This document shows, in pieces, positions 27,681 to 35,764 of a stretch of 64,000 nucleotides of DNA. This DNA comes from Corynebacterium sp. GTDB lineage: Bacteria; Actinomycetota; Actinomycetes; Mycobacteriales; Mycobacteriaceae. The position numbers were made by a program, and so were the translations under genes. The notes under the pieces are model-generated. The model searched no databases, was not told where the DNA came from, and saw only the letters and a list, made by a program, of their open reading frames with translations. Position 1 is the first letter of the stretch; every line of letters starts with the position of its first letter. The DNA lies in the NCBI RefSeq assembly GCF_030532715.1, contig NZ_JAUNKO010000003.1, forward strand, positions 248,001 through 312,000, written 5' to 3'.

Positions 27681-28943
27681 ATGCGCATTCTTGTAATCGG
27701 TTCGGGCGCCCGTGAACACGCCCTATTGTTAGGACTTTCGTTCGATCCCGCGGTGTCCGAATTGCACGTCGCTCCCGGCAACGCGGGCATGGCCGAGCTC
27801 GCCCAAATGCACGAGGTGAAGGTGGATGATCCGGTGGCGGTTACCGCCCTGGCGCAATTCTTAGGTGCCGACCTCGTGGTAGTTGGCCCGGAAATCCCGT
27901 TGGTTGCCGGCGTGGCTGACGCGCTGCGGGCCGCTGGAATCGCAGTGTTTGGACCGAATAAAGATGCGGCACGAATTGAGGGTTCGAAAGCCTTTGCCAA
28001 GGATGTTATGGCGGCTGCCGGGGTGCGCACCGCGCATGCGGAGGCTATCGCGCCGGGGGCAGATGACGCTGAGATCGAAGCTGTGCTCGACCGTTTCGGC
28101 CCCACCTGGGTGGTGAAGGACGACGGCCTTGCCGCAGGTAAGGGTGTGGTGGTCACCCCGGATCGCGCGGCCGCCCGTGCGCATGTGGACGCCGTGCTCG
28201 CGGCGGGCAACCCCGTGCTGCTGGAAAGCTTCCTCGATGGCCCGGAGGTTTCCCTGTTTTGCCTGGTAGATGGCGAAACCGTGGTGCCGTTACTGCCCGC
28301 GCAGGATCACAAACGTGTGCGCGACAACGATGAAGGCCCGAATACTGGCGGCATGGGGGCGTATTGTCCGCTGCCGTGGCTGCCCGCCGACGGTGTGCAG
28401 CGCATTGTCGACGAAGTATGCGTGCCGGTGGCCAAGGAGATGGTTGCCCGCGGTTGCGCATATTCCGGCCTGTTGTACGCCGGTTTGGCGTGGGGCGCGG
28501 AAGGCCCCGCCGTGGTGGAATTCAATTGCCGATTCGGCGACCCAGAAACCCAGGCCGTGTTGGCGTTGCTGAAGACCCCGCTGGCAACCCTGCTCAACGC
28601 CGTGGCCACGGGTACGCTTGCCGCTCAGCCGCCGCTCGAATGGGAGGACGGTTACGCGCTCACTGTAGTGCTTGCAGCGAAGGATTACCCCGACACCCCG
28701 CGCACCGGGGACGTTATTACGGGTGCCGAACATCCTTCCGTGCGCCACGCTGGCACCGCACGCAACAGCGAGGGCGAGCTTGTTTCCGCAGGCGGGCGGG
28801 TGCTCAACGTGATTGGTACCGGGCCCACTCTTGCCGACGCCCGCGACTCGGCCTACGCGGTCTTGTCCGGCATCGAACTCTCGGGCGGTCACTACCGCAG
28901 CGACATCGCATTGCCCGCAGTGCAAGGTCGCATTTCTGTGTGA
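27681..28943 (+). CDS. purD: phosphoribosylamine--glycine ligase
   Basis: Second step of purine synthesis: phosphoribosylamine + glycine + ATP -> GAR. 420 residues from the ATG at 27681. N-terminal [13 protein letters not shown], then the ATP-grasp domain with [13 protein letters not shown] near 150 and [11 protein letters not shown] near 280-290, all typical. It belongs to the split set purD / purB / purC in this window. Confidence 0.95.
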   Translation: MRILVIGSGAREHALLLGLSFDPAVSELHVAPGNAGMAELAQMHEVKVDDPVAVTALAQFLGADLVVVGPEIPLVAGVADALRAAGIAVFGPNKDAARIEGSKAFAKDVMAAAGVRTAHAEAIAPGADDAEIEAVLDRFGPTWVVKDDGLAAGKGVVVTPDRAAARAHVDAVLAAGNPVLLESFLDGPEVSLFCLVDGETVVPLLPAQDHKRVRDNDEGPNTGGMGAYCPLPWLPADGVQRIVDEVCVPVAKEMVARGCAYSGLLYAGLAWGAEGPAVVEFNCRFGDPETQAVLALLKTPLATLLNAVATGTLAAQPPLEWEDGYALTVVLAAKDYPDTPRTGDVITGAEHPSVRHAGTARNSEGELVSAGGRVLNVIGTGPTLADARDSAYAVLSGIELSGGHYRSDIALPAVQGRISV

Positions 28944-28999
28944 GCAGCCATGGCTCCATGATGTGACGGGCGCTTGTTTGGTGGACACTCCAACAATCG

Positions 29000-29018
29000 A
29001 TAGGTTATGCTTGCCTAA
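29000..29018 (+). promoter_or_regulatory. DtxR-like iron box upstream of efeU
   Basis: ATAGGTTATGCTTGCCTAA matches the DtxR 19-bp consensus TTAGGTTAGSCTAACCTAA at 15 of 19 positions by eye. It lies 37 bases before the efeU start. Iron-bound DtxR at such boxes shuts off iron-uptake genes in corynebacteria. Confidence 0.75.
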
Positions 29019-29054
29019 AGTTCGGTTGGATAGGGAGTAGATGGCAACAGCGTC

Positions 29055-29945
29055 GTGTTTCTTGCAACTTTTCTCATTGGGCTGCGCGAGGGCCTCGAAG
29101 CCGCGCTCGTCATCGGCATCCTGCTGGCGTACGTGACCAAAGTGGGACGAGCTGACGCCCGATCGAAAATCTGGTTGGGCGTGGGGGTCGCAGTTGTCCT
29201 TTCCGTCATTGCCGGCGCCGCACTGACATTCGGCCGCTACGGGTTGAGCTTTGAAGGCCAAGAATTGCTGGGAGGATCGCTTTCGCTGCTCGCGGTAGTG
29301 ATGGTCACCTGGATGGTTTTTTGGATGCTCCAAGCGGGCCGAACCCTCAAATCGGAGCTCGAGGAAAGCGCCAGTAAAGCGTTGCTCGCCGGTGCTGGCT
29401 GGTCTATGTTCTGGCTGGCAGCCATCACGGTCGGCCGCGAAGGTTTGGAAACTACCTTGCTGCTCTGGGCATGGTCAACCGCCCCAGTCGCCTTGCTGGG
29501 TGCCCTCGTTGGGATTCTCGTGGCGGTGGGGTTAGGTACCGCGATCAGCAAAGGAATGCTGCGAATCAATATACGTACCTTTTTTAACTGGACCGGTGCG
29601 TTTTTGATTGTGATGAGTGCGGGCATTTTGGCCTACGGTATTCACGATTTGCAGGAGGCGCGATTTTTGCCGGGGCCGTTTTCGGGTGCCCCGATTACTC
29701 CGACAAACTTCCGCACCGGTGAAGTGTTGGTTGGGTTTGCCGATCAACCCTTCTGGGGCGCGGCATATCCCTTCGGCTGGGCTTTTGACGTCGGGCACAT
29801 TATTGATCCGGCGGGGTTTGTAGCGGCGTTTTTAAAAGGGACCATTGGTTTCGCGCCCATGATGTCCTGGTTGGAAATCACAGCTTGGGTGTTGTATTTG
29901 GCAATCGTGTTTCCCGCATTTTTGCGGCGAGTACGAAGCCGGTGA
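29055..29945 (+). CDS. efeU: iron permease EfeU (FTR1 family)
   Basis: Membrane channel of the EfeUOB iron importer. GTG start at 29055, 296 residues, about seven helices. It has two REGLE-type motifs: LREGLEAALV near 9-18 and GREGLETTLLL near 127-137, the iron-binding signature of the FTR1 family. An overlapping ATG at 29041 is in the wrong frame. Followed by efeO after 78 bases. Confidence 0.92.
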   Translation: MFLATFLIGLREGLEAALVIGILLAYVTKVGRADARSKIWLGVGVAVVLSVIAGAALTFGRYGLSFEGQELLGGSLSLLAVVMVTWMVFWMLQAGRTLKSELEESASKALLAGAGWSMFWLAAITVGREGLETTLLLWAWSTAPVALLGALVGILVAVGLGTAISKGMLRINIRTFFNWTGAFLIVMSAGILAYGIHDLQEARFLPGPFSGAPITPTNFRTGEVLVGFADQPFWGAAYPFGWAFDVGHIIDPAGFVAAFLKGTIGFAPMMSWLEITAWVLYLAIVFPAFLRRVRSR

Positions 29946-30023
29946 TCAGTCATGCTGCCGACTGAGACATGCGCTGTTCATCCGCACTTGCGCAATGTCA
30001 CAACATGAATTCAAGGAGAAGCC

Positions 30024-31298
30024 ATGTCCACGTTTAAATTCCTCTGCGCCGGCATCGGTGCGCTGGCAACATCGGTTGCGCTGACTGCTTGCGTTGATAA
30101 CAATGCAACGACTCAAAGCGAGGGCTCTGCCGCAGCAGGCGACGCGATTGCCGTGTCCTCCACAGCTGATGCATGCACGGTGGCTACGAATACCGCCGCA
30201 TCGGGTACTACTACATTCGAAATCGCTAACGATGGCGACAAGACCACCGAGTTCTACTTGCTCGGTTCGGACGGTTTGCGAATTGTCTCGGAGAAGGAAA
30301 ACATCGCCCCAGGGCAAAAGGCAAGCATGACGGTATCGCTGCAGCCAGGGGAGTATTTCACCGCATGTAAACCCGGAATGCGCGGCGCCAACATTGGCCA
30401 AACCGCTTTCACCGTCACCGGCGATCCCATCGAACTTTCCGGCGAAGACCAAGAGCTTTTCGACGCCGCGGTGCAAAACTACGTGAACTTTGCCAAGAAC
30501 GAAGTTGCCGAACTTGTCCCAGGCGTGGAGAAATTCGCCAAGGCGTACGCAGACGGCGACGATGAAACCGCCCGCAAAGAATACGCCAAGGTACGTATCC
30601 ACTATGAGCGTATCGAACCAATCGCCGAGGCGTTGGGCATCCTCGACCCGCGTATTGATTACCGCGAAATCGACTATTTGGCGGAGGCCGACCTGTTGAA
30701 AGAGGATGACTCCACCTTTGACCAATGGCTAGGATTCCACCGGATTGAAAAGGACCTGTGGGTACCCAAGAAGGACAAATTGCAGCCGGACGGCACCTCC
30801 GCCTATGAGGATTGGAAGCCTTCCGACCAAGCAACCCGAAAGGAAATCAGCGAGACACTCGTCAAGGACGTCAACAAGCTGTACGACGAAATCCACTCCG
30901 ATAAGTTCATCGAAGAGCAACAGCTCAACATCGCTTCGGTGTCTAATGGAGCGGCAGCATTGCTCGAAGAAATCGCAGTGAACAAGATCACCGGTGAAGA
31001 AAACTGGTGGAGCGGCTACGACCTGTGGGATTTCCAAGCCAACCTCGAAGGTTCCCGCATCGCTTTCGATTTGGTGGCGCCCATTGTGGAGCCGAAGTCG
31101 GATGACGGCAAAAAGCTCGTAGCTGAAATCGAGAAAGCTTTTGATGATCTCCAAGCGGAACTGGAGAAGTACGGCAATTACGAGGATGGCTTCAAGCTAT
31201 ATGACGAAGTGTCCGAGTCTGAGCGCAAGGAGCTCACCGCCAAACTCGATGCCGTGCGGGAACCCCTCGCTAAGCTCACCGACCTCACTTTGAAGTAG
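30024..31298 (+). CDS. efeO: iron uptake lipoprotein EfeO
   Basis: Periplasmic iron-binding component of EfeUOB. AAGGAG before the ATG; 424 residues. Signal peptide with lipobox LTAC (Cys23), a cupredoxin-like domain (about 35-140) and a C-terminal M75 peptidase-like domain. The latter carries the HYERIEP motif near 192-198, the HxxE metal motif of the family. The two-domain form is the full-length EfeO type. Thirteen-base spacing from a good ribosome site, same operon as efeU and efeB. Confidence 0.93.
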   Translation: MSTFKFLCAGIGALATSVALTACVDNNATTQSEGSAAAGDAIAVSSTADACTVATNTAASGTTTFEIANDGDKTTEFYLLGSDGLRIVSEKENIAPGQKASMTVSLQPGEYFTACKPGMRGANIGQTAFTVTGDPIELSGEDQELFDAAVQNYVNFAKNEVAELVPGVEKFAKAYADGDDETARKEYAKVRIHYERIEPIAEALGILDPRIDYREIDYLAEADLLKEDDSTFDQWLGFHRIEKDLWVPKKDKLQPDGTSAYEDWKPSDQATRKEISETLVKDVNKLYDEIHSDKFIEEQQLNIASVSNGAAALLEEIAVNKITGEENWWSGYDLWDFQANLEGSRIAFDLVAPIVEPKSDDGKKLVAEIEKAFDDLQAELEKYGNYEDGFKLYDEVSESERKELTAKLDAVREPLAKLTDLTLK

Positions 31299-31324
31299 CC
31301 GCGGAAAGAAAGGCCACCGGAGTA

Positions 31325-32578
31325 ATGTCCGACTCACCTGCCAACACGGGATTGTCTCGGCGTGGATTCCTCGCACTGCTAGGTGCAGGAGGCGCTGGCG
31401 CGGCTGGTCTAGGAATGCTCACGGGGTGTTCGTCCACCCCTGAAGAAGCTGACCTCACCTACGAGTTCTACGGTGAACACCAAGCGGGAATCATTACGCC
31501 AGCCCAAGATCGCATGCACTTTGCGGCATTTGACATTGTGGCGGACATGAACCGTGACGATGTGATCGAACTCCTCCGGGATTGGACGTATGCAGCTAGT
31601 CGGCTCACGTTGGGTTTGGGCGTCACAGCCAGCGGGGCGTTTGATAGTGGCCCGTACCTGCCGCCCGAAGACACCGGTGAGGCCGCTGACCTGCCCGCTA
31701 GTGGGTTAACAATCACCTTCGGCTTCGGGCGGAGCCTGTTCAAAGATGCGGAAGGCAAGGATCGATTTAACATCGCGGATAAAATACCCGCGGATTTCGC
31801 GCCGTTGCCCAAAATGGTCAATGACTTCATTGATCCCGCCATGAGTGAAGGTGACATTTGCGTCCAAGCTTGTGCTCATGATCCGCAAGTTGCCGTGCAT
31901 GCGATTCGAAACCTCACCCGCATCGCTTTTGGCCGCGCGGTTTTGCGCTGGTCGCAGCTCGGATTTGGGCGCACGTCTTCGACTTCGACCACGCAAAAGA
32001 CTCCACGAAATCTGTTTGGTCAGAAGGACGGCACCAGCAATATCAAAGCCGAAGAGCCAGAACGGTTGAAAGAACACGTCTGGATCAACGATGGTTGGGC
32101 GCGGGGTGGAACCTACTTGGTTGCCCGCCGCATCACCATGACTATTGAAGTGTGGGATGGTGTACGGCTCGAGGAACAAGAGCGAGTCACCGGCCGGGAC
32201 AAGCGGGAAGGCGCGCCACTTTCTGGAGGGGATGAATTCACGCCACCTGATTTCACCGCCACTGATGACACGGGGTCGTTGCTTATTGATGAACGATCCC
32301 ACGTCGCCCGTGTCCACCCCGACAATAACGATGGCATCGCCATGATGCGCCGCGGTTATAACTTTGTCGATGGAAATGATACTCAAGGCCGGTTGAATGC
32401 GGGCTTGTTCTTCATCGCCTTTGTGAAAGCCCCGGGACGATTCGCCAAGGTGCACAAAAACATGGCGCGGGACGACATGTTCATCGAATACCTCAAAACC
32501 ACCGGATCAGCGGTGTTCTTGGTTCCGCCGGGTATCCAAGAAGGGCAATACGTCGGCCAGCAGTTGTTTGAGGCATAG
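31325..32578 (+). CDS. efeB: Dyp-type haem peroxidase EfeB
   Basis: Haem peroxidase that feeds EfeUO, proposed to oxidise Fe(II) or free iron from haem. 417 residues. Tat signal SRRGFLALLGAGG at about 11-23 followed by a lipobox LTGC (Cys35), so it is a Tat-exported lipoprotein. Dyp markers: ACAHDPQVAVHAIRNLTR near 182-199 and GQKDGTSN near 238-245 (GxxDG). Last gene of the iron operon. Confidence 0.93.
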   Translation: MSDSPANTGLSRRGFLALLGAGGAGAAGLGMLTGCSSTPEEADLTYEFYGEHQAGIITPAQDRMHFAAFDIVADMNRDDVIELLRDWTYAASRLTLGLGVTASGAFDSGPYLPPEDTGEAADLPASGLTITFGFGRSLFKDAEGKDRFNIADKIPADFAPLPKMVNDFIDPAMSEGDICVQACAHDPQVAVHAIRNLTRIAFGRAVLRWSQLGFGRTSSTSTTQKTPRNLFGQKDGTSNIKAEEPERLKEHVWINDGWARGGTYLVARRITMTIEVWDGVRLEEQERVTGRDKREGAPLSGGDEFTPPDFTATDDTGSLLIDERSHVARVHPDNNDGIAMMRRGYNFVDGNDTQGRLNAGLFFIAFVKAPGRFAKVHKNMARDDMFIEYLKTTGSAVFLVPPGIQEGQYVGQQLFEA

Positions 32579-32582
32579 GAGG

Positions 32583-32614
32583 GGACGCGTCGCGGAATCG
32601 CATTCGTCGCGTCC
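32583..32614. terminator. possible bidirectional terminator after efeB
   Basis: GGACGCG (32583-32589) pairs with CGCGTCC (32608-32614), with an inner GAAT/ATTC stem. It starts four bases after the efeB stop and lies between two convergent genes. No T-run. Confidence 0.5.
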
Positions 32615-32633
32615 TGCTCTGGCAAGAACGGCG

Positions 32634-33002
32634 CTAGGTGCCGAATATGGTGACTGCTAGCGATACTGCCAACACTAAATTGAGCGGGCCCATGAGCAGT
32701 CGATTTTTGTTGTTGCGTGAGAATACGGTGGTAAGTACGTCACGGCAGACCAATGCGAGTGCGGCGAAGAGTATCGCTAAAATTGTTGGGTCGTGCTGCC
32801 CAGGGAGGATTCCCATATAGCAAAGCAAAAGTATGATGAGTGCCGCGTATGCGATGATGGCAATCACGCAATAGCCACGCCGGTTTGTGAACGGGTTAGC
32901 GAACACAACGTCAGCTAAAGGCATGCCCATTACGATCCCTAGGCGCAGGAAGATCTGGATCGCGATGGCGATGAGGGCTATGACAAAAAACGTAGTCTGC
33001 AT
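32634..33002 (-). CDS. small membrane protein, unknown function
   Basis: About 122 residues from the ATG at 33002; a GTG at 33011 is an alternative. It contains four hydrophobic stretches (about 4-28, 46-64, 72-88, 100-119) with a short polar loop NRRGY and a basic RNNKNR. No family recognised. Convergent with efeB and divergent from the surface-protein gene. Confidence 0.6.
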   Translation of the reverse strand: MQTTFFVIALIAIAIQIFLRLGIVMGMPLADVVFANPFTNRRGYCVIAIIAYAALIILLLCYMGILPGQHDPTILAILFAALALVCRDVLTTVFSRNNKNRLLMGPLNLVLAVSLAVTIFGT

Positions 33003-33103
33003 GCGAAACACCTACTGGTTTTACTTATGGGTTGTGTAGGTTTCATCGTCTATTTTCGCCTCCATGTTTCGGCCAAGTCCGGCGCGTAGCTCGGCTTATT
33101 GCT

Positions 33104-33126
33104 GTTTAAGTAAGATCTTATTAAAC
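33104..33126. promoter_or_regulatory. AT-rich palindromic site upstream of first surface protein
   Basis: A perfect 10-bp palindrome TAAGATCTTA (33111-33120) sits inside outer arms GTTTAA (33104-33109) and TTAAAC (33121-33126). It lies about 70 bases before the surface-protein ATG, in the region shared with the divergent membrane gene. Possible operator. Confidence 0.4.
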
Positions 33127-33194
33127 TTGGATTGTCGGTCTTGCTACCGCCTGGGAAGGCCGCGCCCAGCCGTGCCGAAAGGAAATGTGGTCTC

Positions 33195-35381
33195 ATGCGA
33201 GTCAATCTGGTGACGTGGAACAACTCGAGGCCCGCAATGGTTTCGGCATTGTTTGCGATTCTGGCCATGATGCTAACGCTTTGCGTGGTGCCGGCGGCGT
33301 GGGCTGCGGCGGACACGGATGGTGCGGCGTCGAGAAGCGTTGAGGTGGGGGACGTGCAGGTTTCGCGGGTGCTGGGCTCGCCTGGCGATCAACTGCGGCA
33401 ATGGGAGTTTGCGGCGTTCGATTTTCAGTGGAGTGCACCGGCGGGCGTCGTCAGTGGGCAGCGTTTTATCGTGCACTACCCGGACGGGTTTCACCTGTAC
33501 GGCAATGAGGTGTTCCAGCTGAAAAGCAAGGACGGGGAAATTGGCGGGGATTGCCACGTGCGTGCGAATAATCAATCCGTCACTTGCGAATTTAACGAGG
33601 AGTTTGCTGGTCGTCTCAATGTTCGAGGTACCTTGCACACGGAAGTGCAGGCCCAGACAACCACCACGGATAGTCACCTGACCATGACTATCGACGGCAC
33701 TGTTCACCGCGTGGCGTTGCCCGGTGCGGGCGGCATTATCGGCGCCGGCGACCACGTGGGTGGCACGCTACACACGCAAGGCTGGTATAACGACGACTAC
33801 GTCACCAGTGGGTGGCGCGTGGATATCCCCGGCCCCCTGCTCGCGGGGCGTGAGTCCGCGGCAGTGCAGGTCACCAGCACTCTCAGTGGGCATAAACACA
33901 AGTTCGATCCTGCCGTGCCGCCGAAGGTTACGGCGCACACGATGAATCACCAGGGGGGCCGCCCCGAGGTTGATTCACAGGTGGGCGAACAAAACGTGAG
34001 CAAGTTTAAGGTGAGCCCGGACGGTAGCACCGCCACCTTCGAACTCAACCCCGTCAACGCCAGCGGCCAGTGGGAGCCGACGCTGCTCTACCGGTTGCGG
34101 TACAGCTCCCAAACCGCGGACGGACAGCCTGCGCCGAAGGCCGTGGGCACTACGAACACAGTTGTGGTAACCGGGGCTGGCCAAGACTTCAGCGACGAAG
34201 ACACCGTGAAAAATTGGCAAAGCAGTAGCGGCACGATCCACGGTGCGAAAAAGGCTAGCTATGAGGTTCGACAAGAGCTTTCCGACGCCGCGTCTCGCGA
34301 GCTCATTCCCGGTGACGCAACGTTCGGTATCACGGCGTTGATTACCACTCCGGACGGGGAATATTGGGAAGAAGAAATCAAGACTTCTCTCGACGGCAAC
34401 ACAAGTGGGCCGACCGAGTTGCCGGAAGGGTCGGTCGTTGAATTGGGGCAGGTGACCACACCGGAGCTTCCCGGCATTACCTTTGGTCAACCCACGTTTG
34501 TGGCAGCGACAGAGGAGGGTGCGGGGGCGCAGCAGGCCAGTGAAGACCTAGAGTTTCTGGACGGTGGTTCGCGGGTTCGTTTTACTACCGTGGCATCCCG
34601 GAATATTAAGGTGGTGTTGAAGAATACCGTCGTTGGAGCCATGGCACCGTTCGCGGTATTGAATAAGGTAAGCGGTTTGGATGCGGACACAGAGCACGAA
34701 TTCACATTCGACTATCGCTGCAAGGTCGGTGACGACACTGAAACGGGGCAAATCAGCGCGCTTGGTGACGGTCAGCCCGCGCTAAGCGATCGCGAATTCC
34801 CTGTGGGTACCGAATGTGTGATCACTCAAGATGAGAAGGCCGCGGCGCACAATGGTTACCGGCTGATTACTGAACCGCAAAGCGGGAAGCGTACCGTGAC
34901 AATCACCGGGAACAACAACATTGCGCAAGCCCAATTTGTGAATGTCTATGCTCGCCGGGTCGGCGGTCTGGCGATCACGAAGGAGATGAGCAACGAGGCC
35001 GCGACTGAACTCATGGGGGATCAGGAGTTTAAGTTCGAAGCTTCCTGGGAGCTGAATGGCACGAAAGAGGTTCGTGAATTTACGCTGCGGGCGGGCGATG
35101 TGTACTCAGATTTCCCACCGCTGCCGCTGGGCACCAAGGTCACCCTGCGGGAGCGCGAGATTCACGGTGAAACCTCGTGGACAACGCCGGCGTTTAACGG
35201 CAGTGTCGGTGGTGCGGTCGAAGATCATGGTGACGGAAGTGCCACCATCTCCGTGCTTGATGAGGAAGCGGAACTGCTCGTGACCGTGATTAATCATCCG
35301 GAACGTGGTTTCGGCTGGTTTTCATTGTTGAATCTGATTCCCATGTTGGGCGGTTTCGGAACTTCGATACGCGAAAACTAA
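33195..35381 (+). CDS. secreted adhesin-like protein, no sorting signal
   Basis: Large exported protein, 728 residues from the ATG at 33195. Signal peptide about 1-38 (ending PAAWA). An N-terminal Ig-like adhesin region (about 45-190) is followed by repeated beta-rich domains. The last two resemble DUF5979-type repeats, with CKVGDDTETGQI and CVITQDEKA holding paired cysteines. It is a paralog of the next gene along nearly its whole length, but it stops after NLIPMLGGFGTSIREN with no LPxTG, no hydrophobic anchor and no basic tail. It is therefore free, or held by its partner. Ligand unknown. Confidence 0.8.
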   Translation: MRVNLVTWNNSRPAMVSALFAILAMMLTLCVVPAAWAAADTDGAASRSVEVGDVQVSRVLGSPGDQLRQWEFAAFDFQWSAPAGVVSGQRFIVHYPDGFHLYGNEVFQLKSKDGEIGGDCHVRANNQSVTCEFNEEFAGRLNVRGTLHTEVQAQTTTTDSHLTMTIDGTVHRVALPGAGGIIGAGDHVGGTLHTQGWYNDDYVTSGWRVDIPGPLLAGRESAAVQVTSTLSGHKHKFDPAVPPKVTAHTMNHQGGRPEVDSQVGEQNVSKFKVSPDGSTATFELNPVNASGQWEPTLLYRLRYSSQTADGQPAPKAVGTTNTVVVTGAGQDFSDEDTVKNWQSSSGTIHGAKKASYEVRQELSDAASRELIPGDATFGITALITTPDGEYWEEEIKTSLDGNTSGPTELPEGSVVELGQVTTPELPGITFGQPTFVAATEEGAGAQQASEDLEFLDGGSRVRFTTVASRNIKVVLKNTVVGAMAPFAVLNKVSGLDADTEHEFTFDYRCKVGDDTETGQISALGDGQPALSDREFPVGTECVITQDEKAAAHNGYRLITEPQSGKRTVTITGNNNIAQAQFVNVYARRVGGLAITKEMSNEAATELMGDQEFKFEASWELNGTKEVREFTLRAGDVYSDFPPLPLGTKVTLREREIHGETSWTTPAFNGSVGGAVEDHGDGSATISVLDEEAELLVTVINHPERGFGWFSLLNLIPMLGGFGTSIREN

Positions 35382-35764
35382 CAGTATTTAAGTTATATTT
35401 TAGGTTTTTGAATAGTTGCTTCATGTCCGCAGCGTACGAGGCTGCGGACGATCGGGGTTGGCAACGGGGCGCGTGCAGTTTTCGACACCGGGGCGCTCGC
35501 CTGGAGATGGCGGGGGTAAATAATGCTGTACCCCTGATGTCCTGGGGAAATGGCCGGGGAAGTGGTGAATCTGCAGCTTGGGTTGCAGCGGTACATTGGC
35601 TGCGATAGTTAAAACTTGTCAGCATGGCTGATGTAAGCGTTTACTTATGCTCTAGTGAGTATCGGAGTCACTATTCTCAGTTTGTGTTGGGGAGTTGAAA
35701 GCGTCGGGGCTTCCGCCGCAGCCAAGCTGGGGATAGTGGGCACAATTGAAAGGAACGTCGTCGA
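35382..35764. other. gap between tandem surface-protein genes
   Basis: No coding candidate. A perfect 9-bp hairpin (GTCCGCAGC at 35425-35433, GCTGCGGAC at 35441-35449, 7-nt loop) may end the first transcript. The second gene's promoter should lie at about 35600-35740. The AT-rich GTAAGCGTTTAC near 35634 is nearly palindromic but does not match the site before the first gene. Confidence 0.45.
35425..35449 (+). terminator. strong hairpin after first surface-protein gene
   Basis: Perfect 9-bp stem with a 7-base loop, 44 bases after the stop of the first surface protein. Lacks a T-run. Confidence 0.5.
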
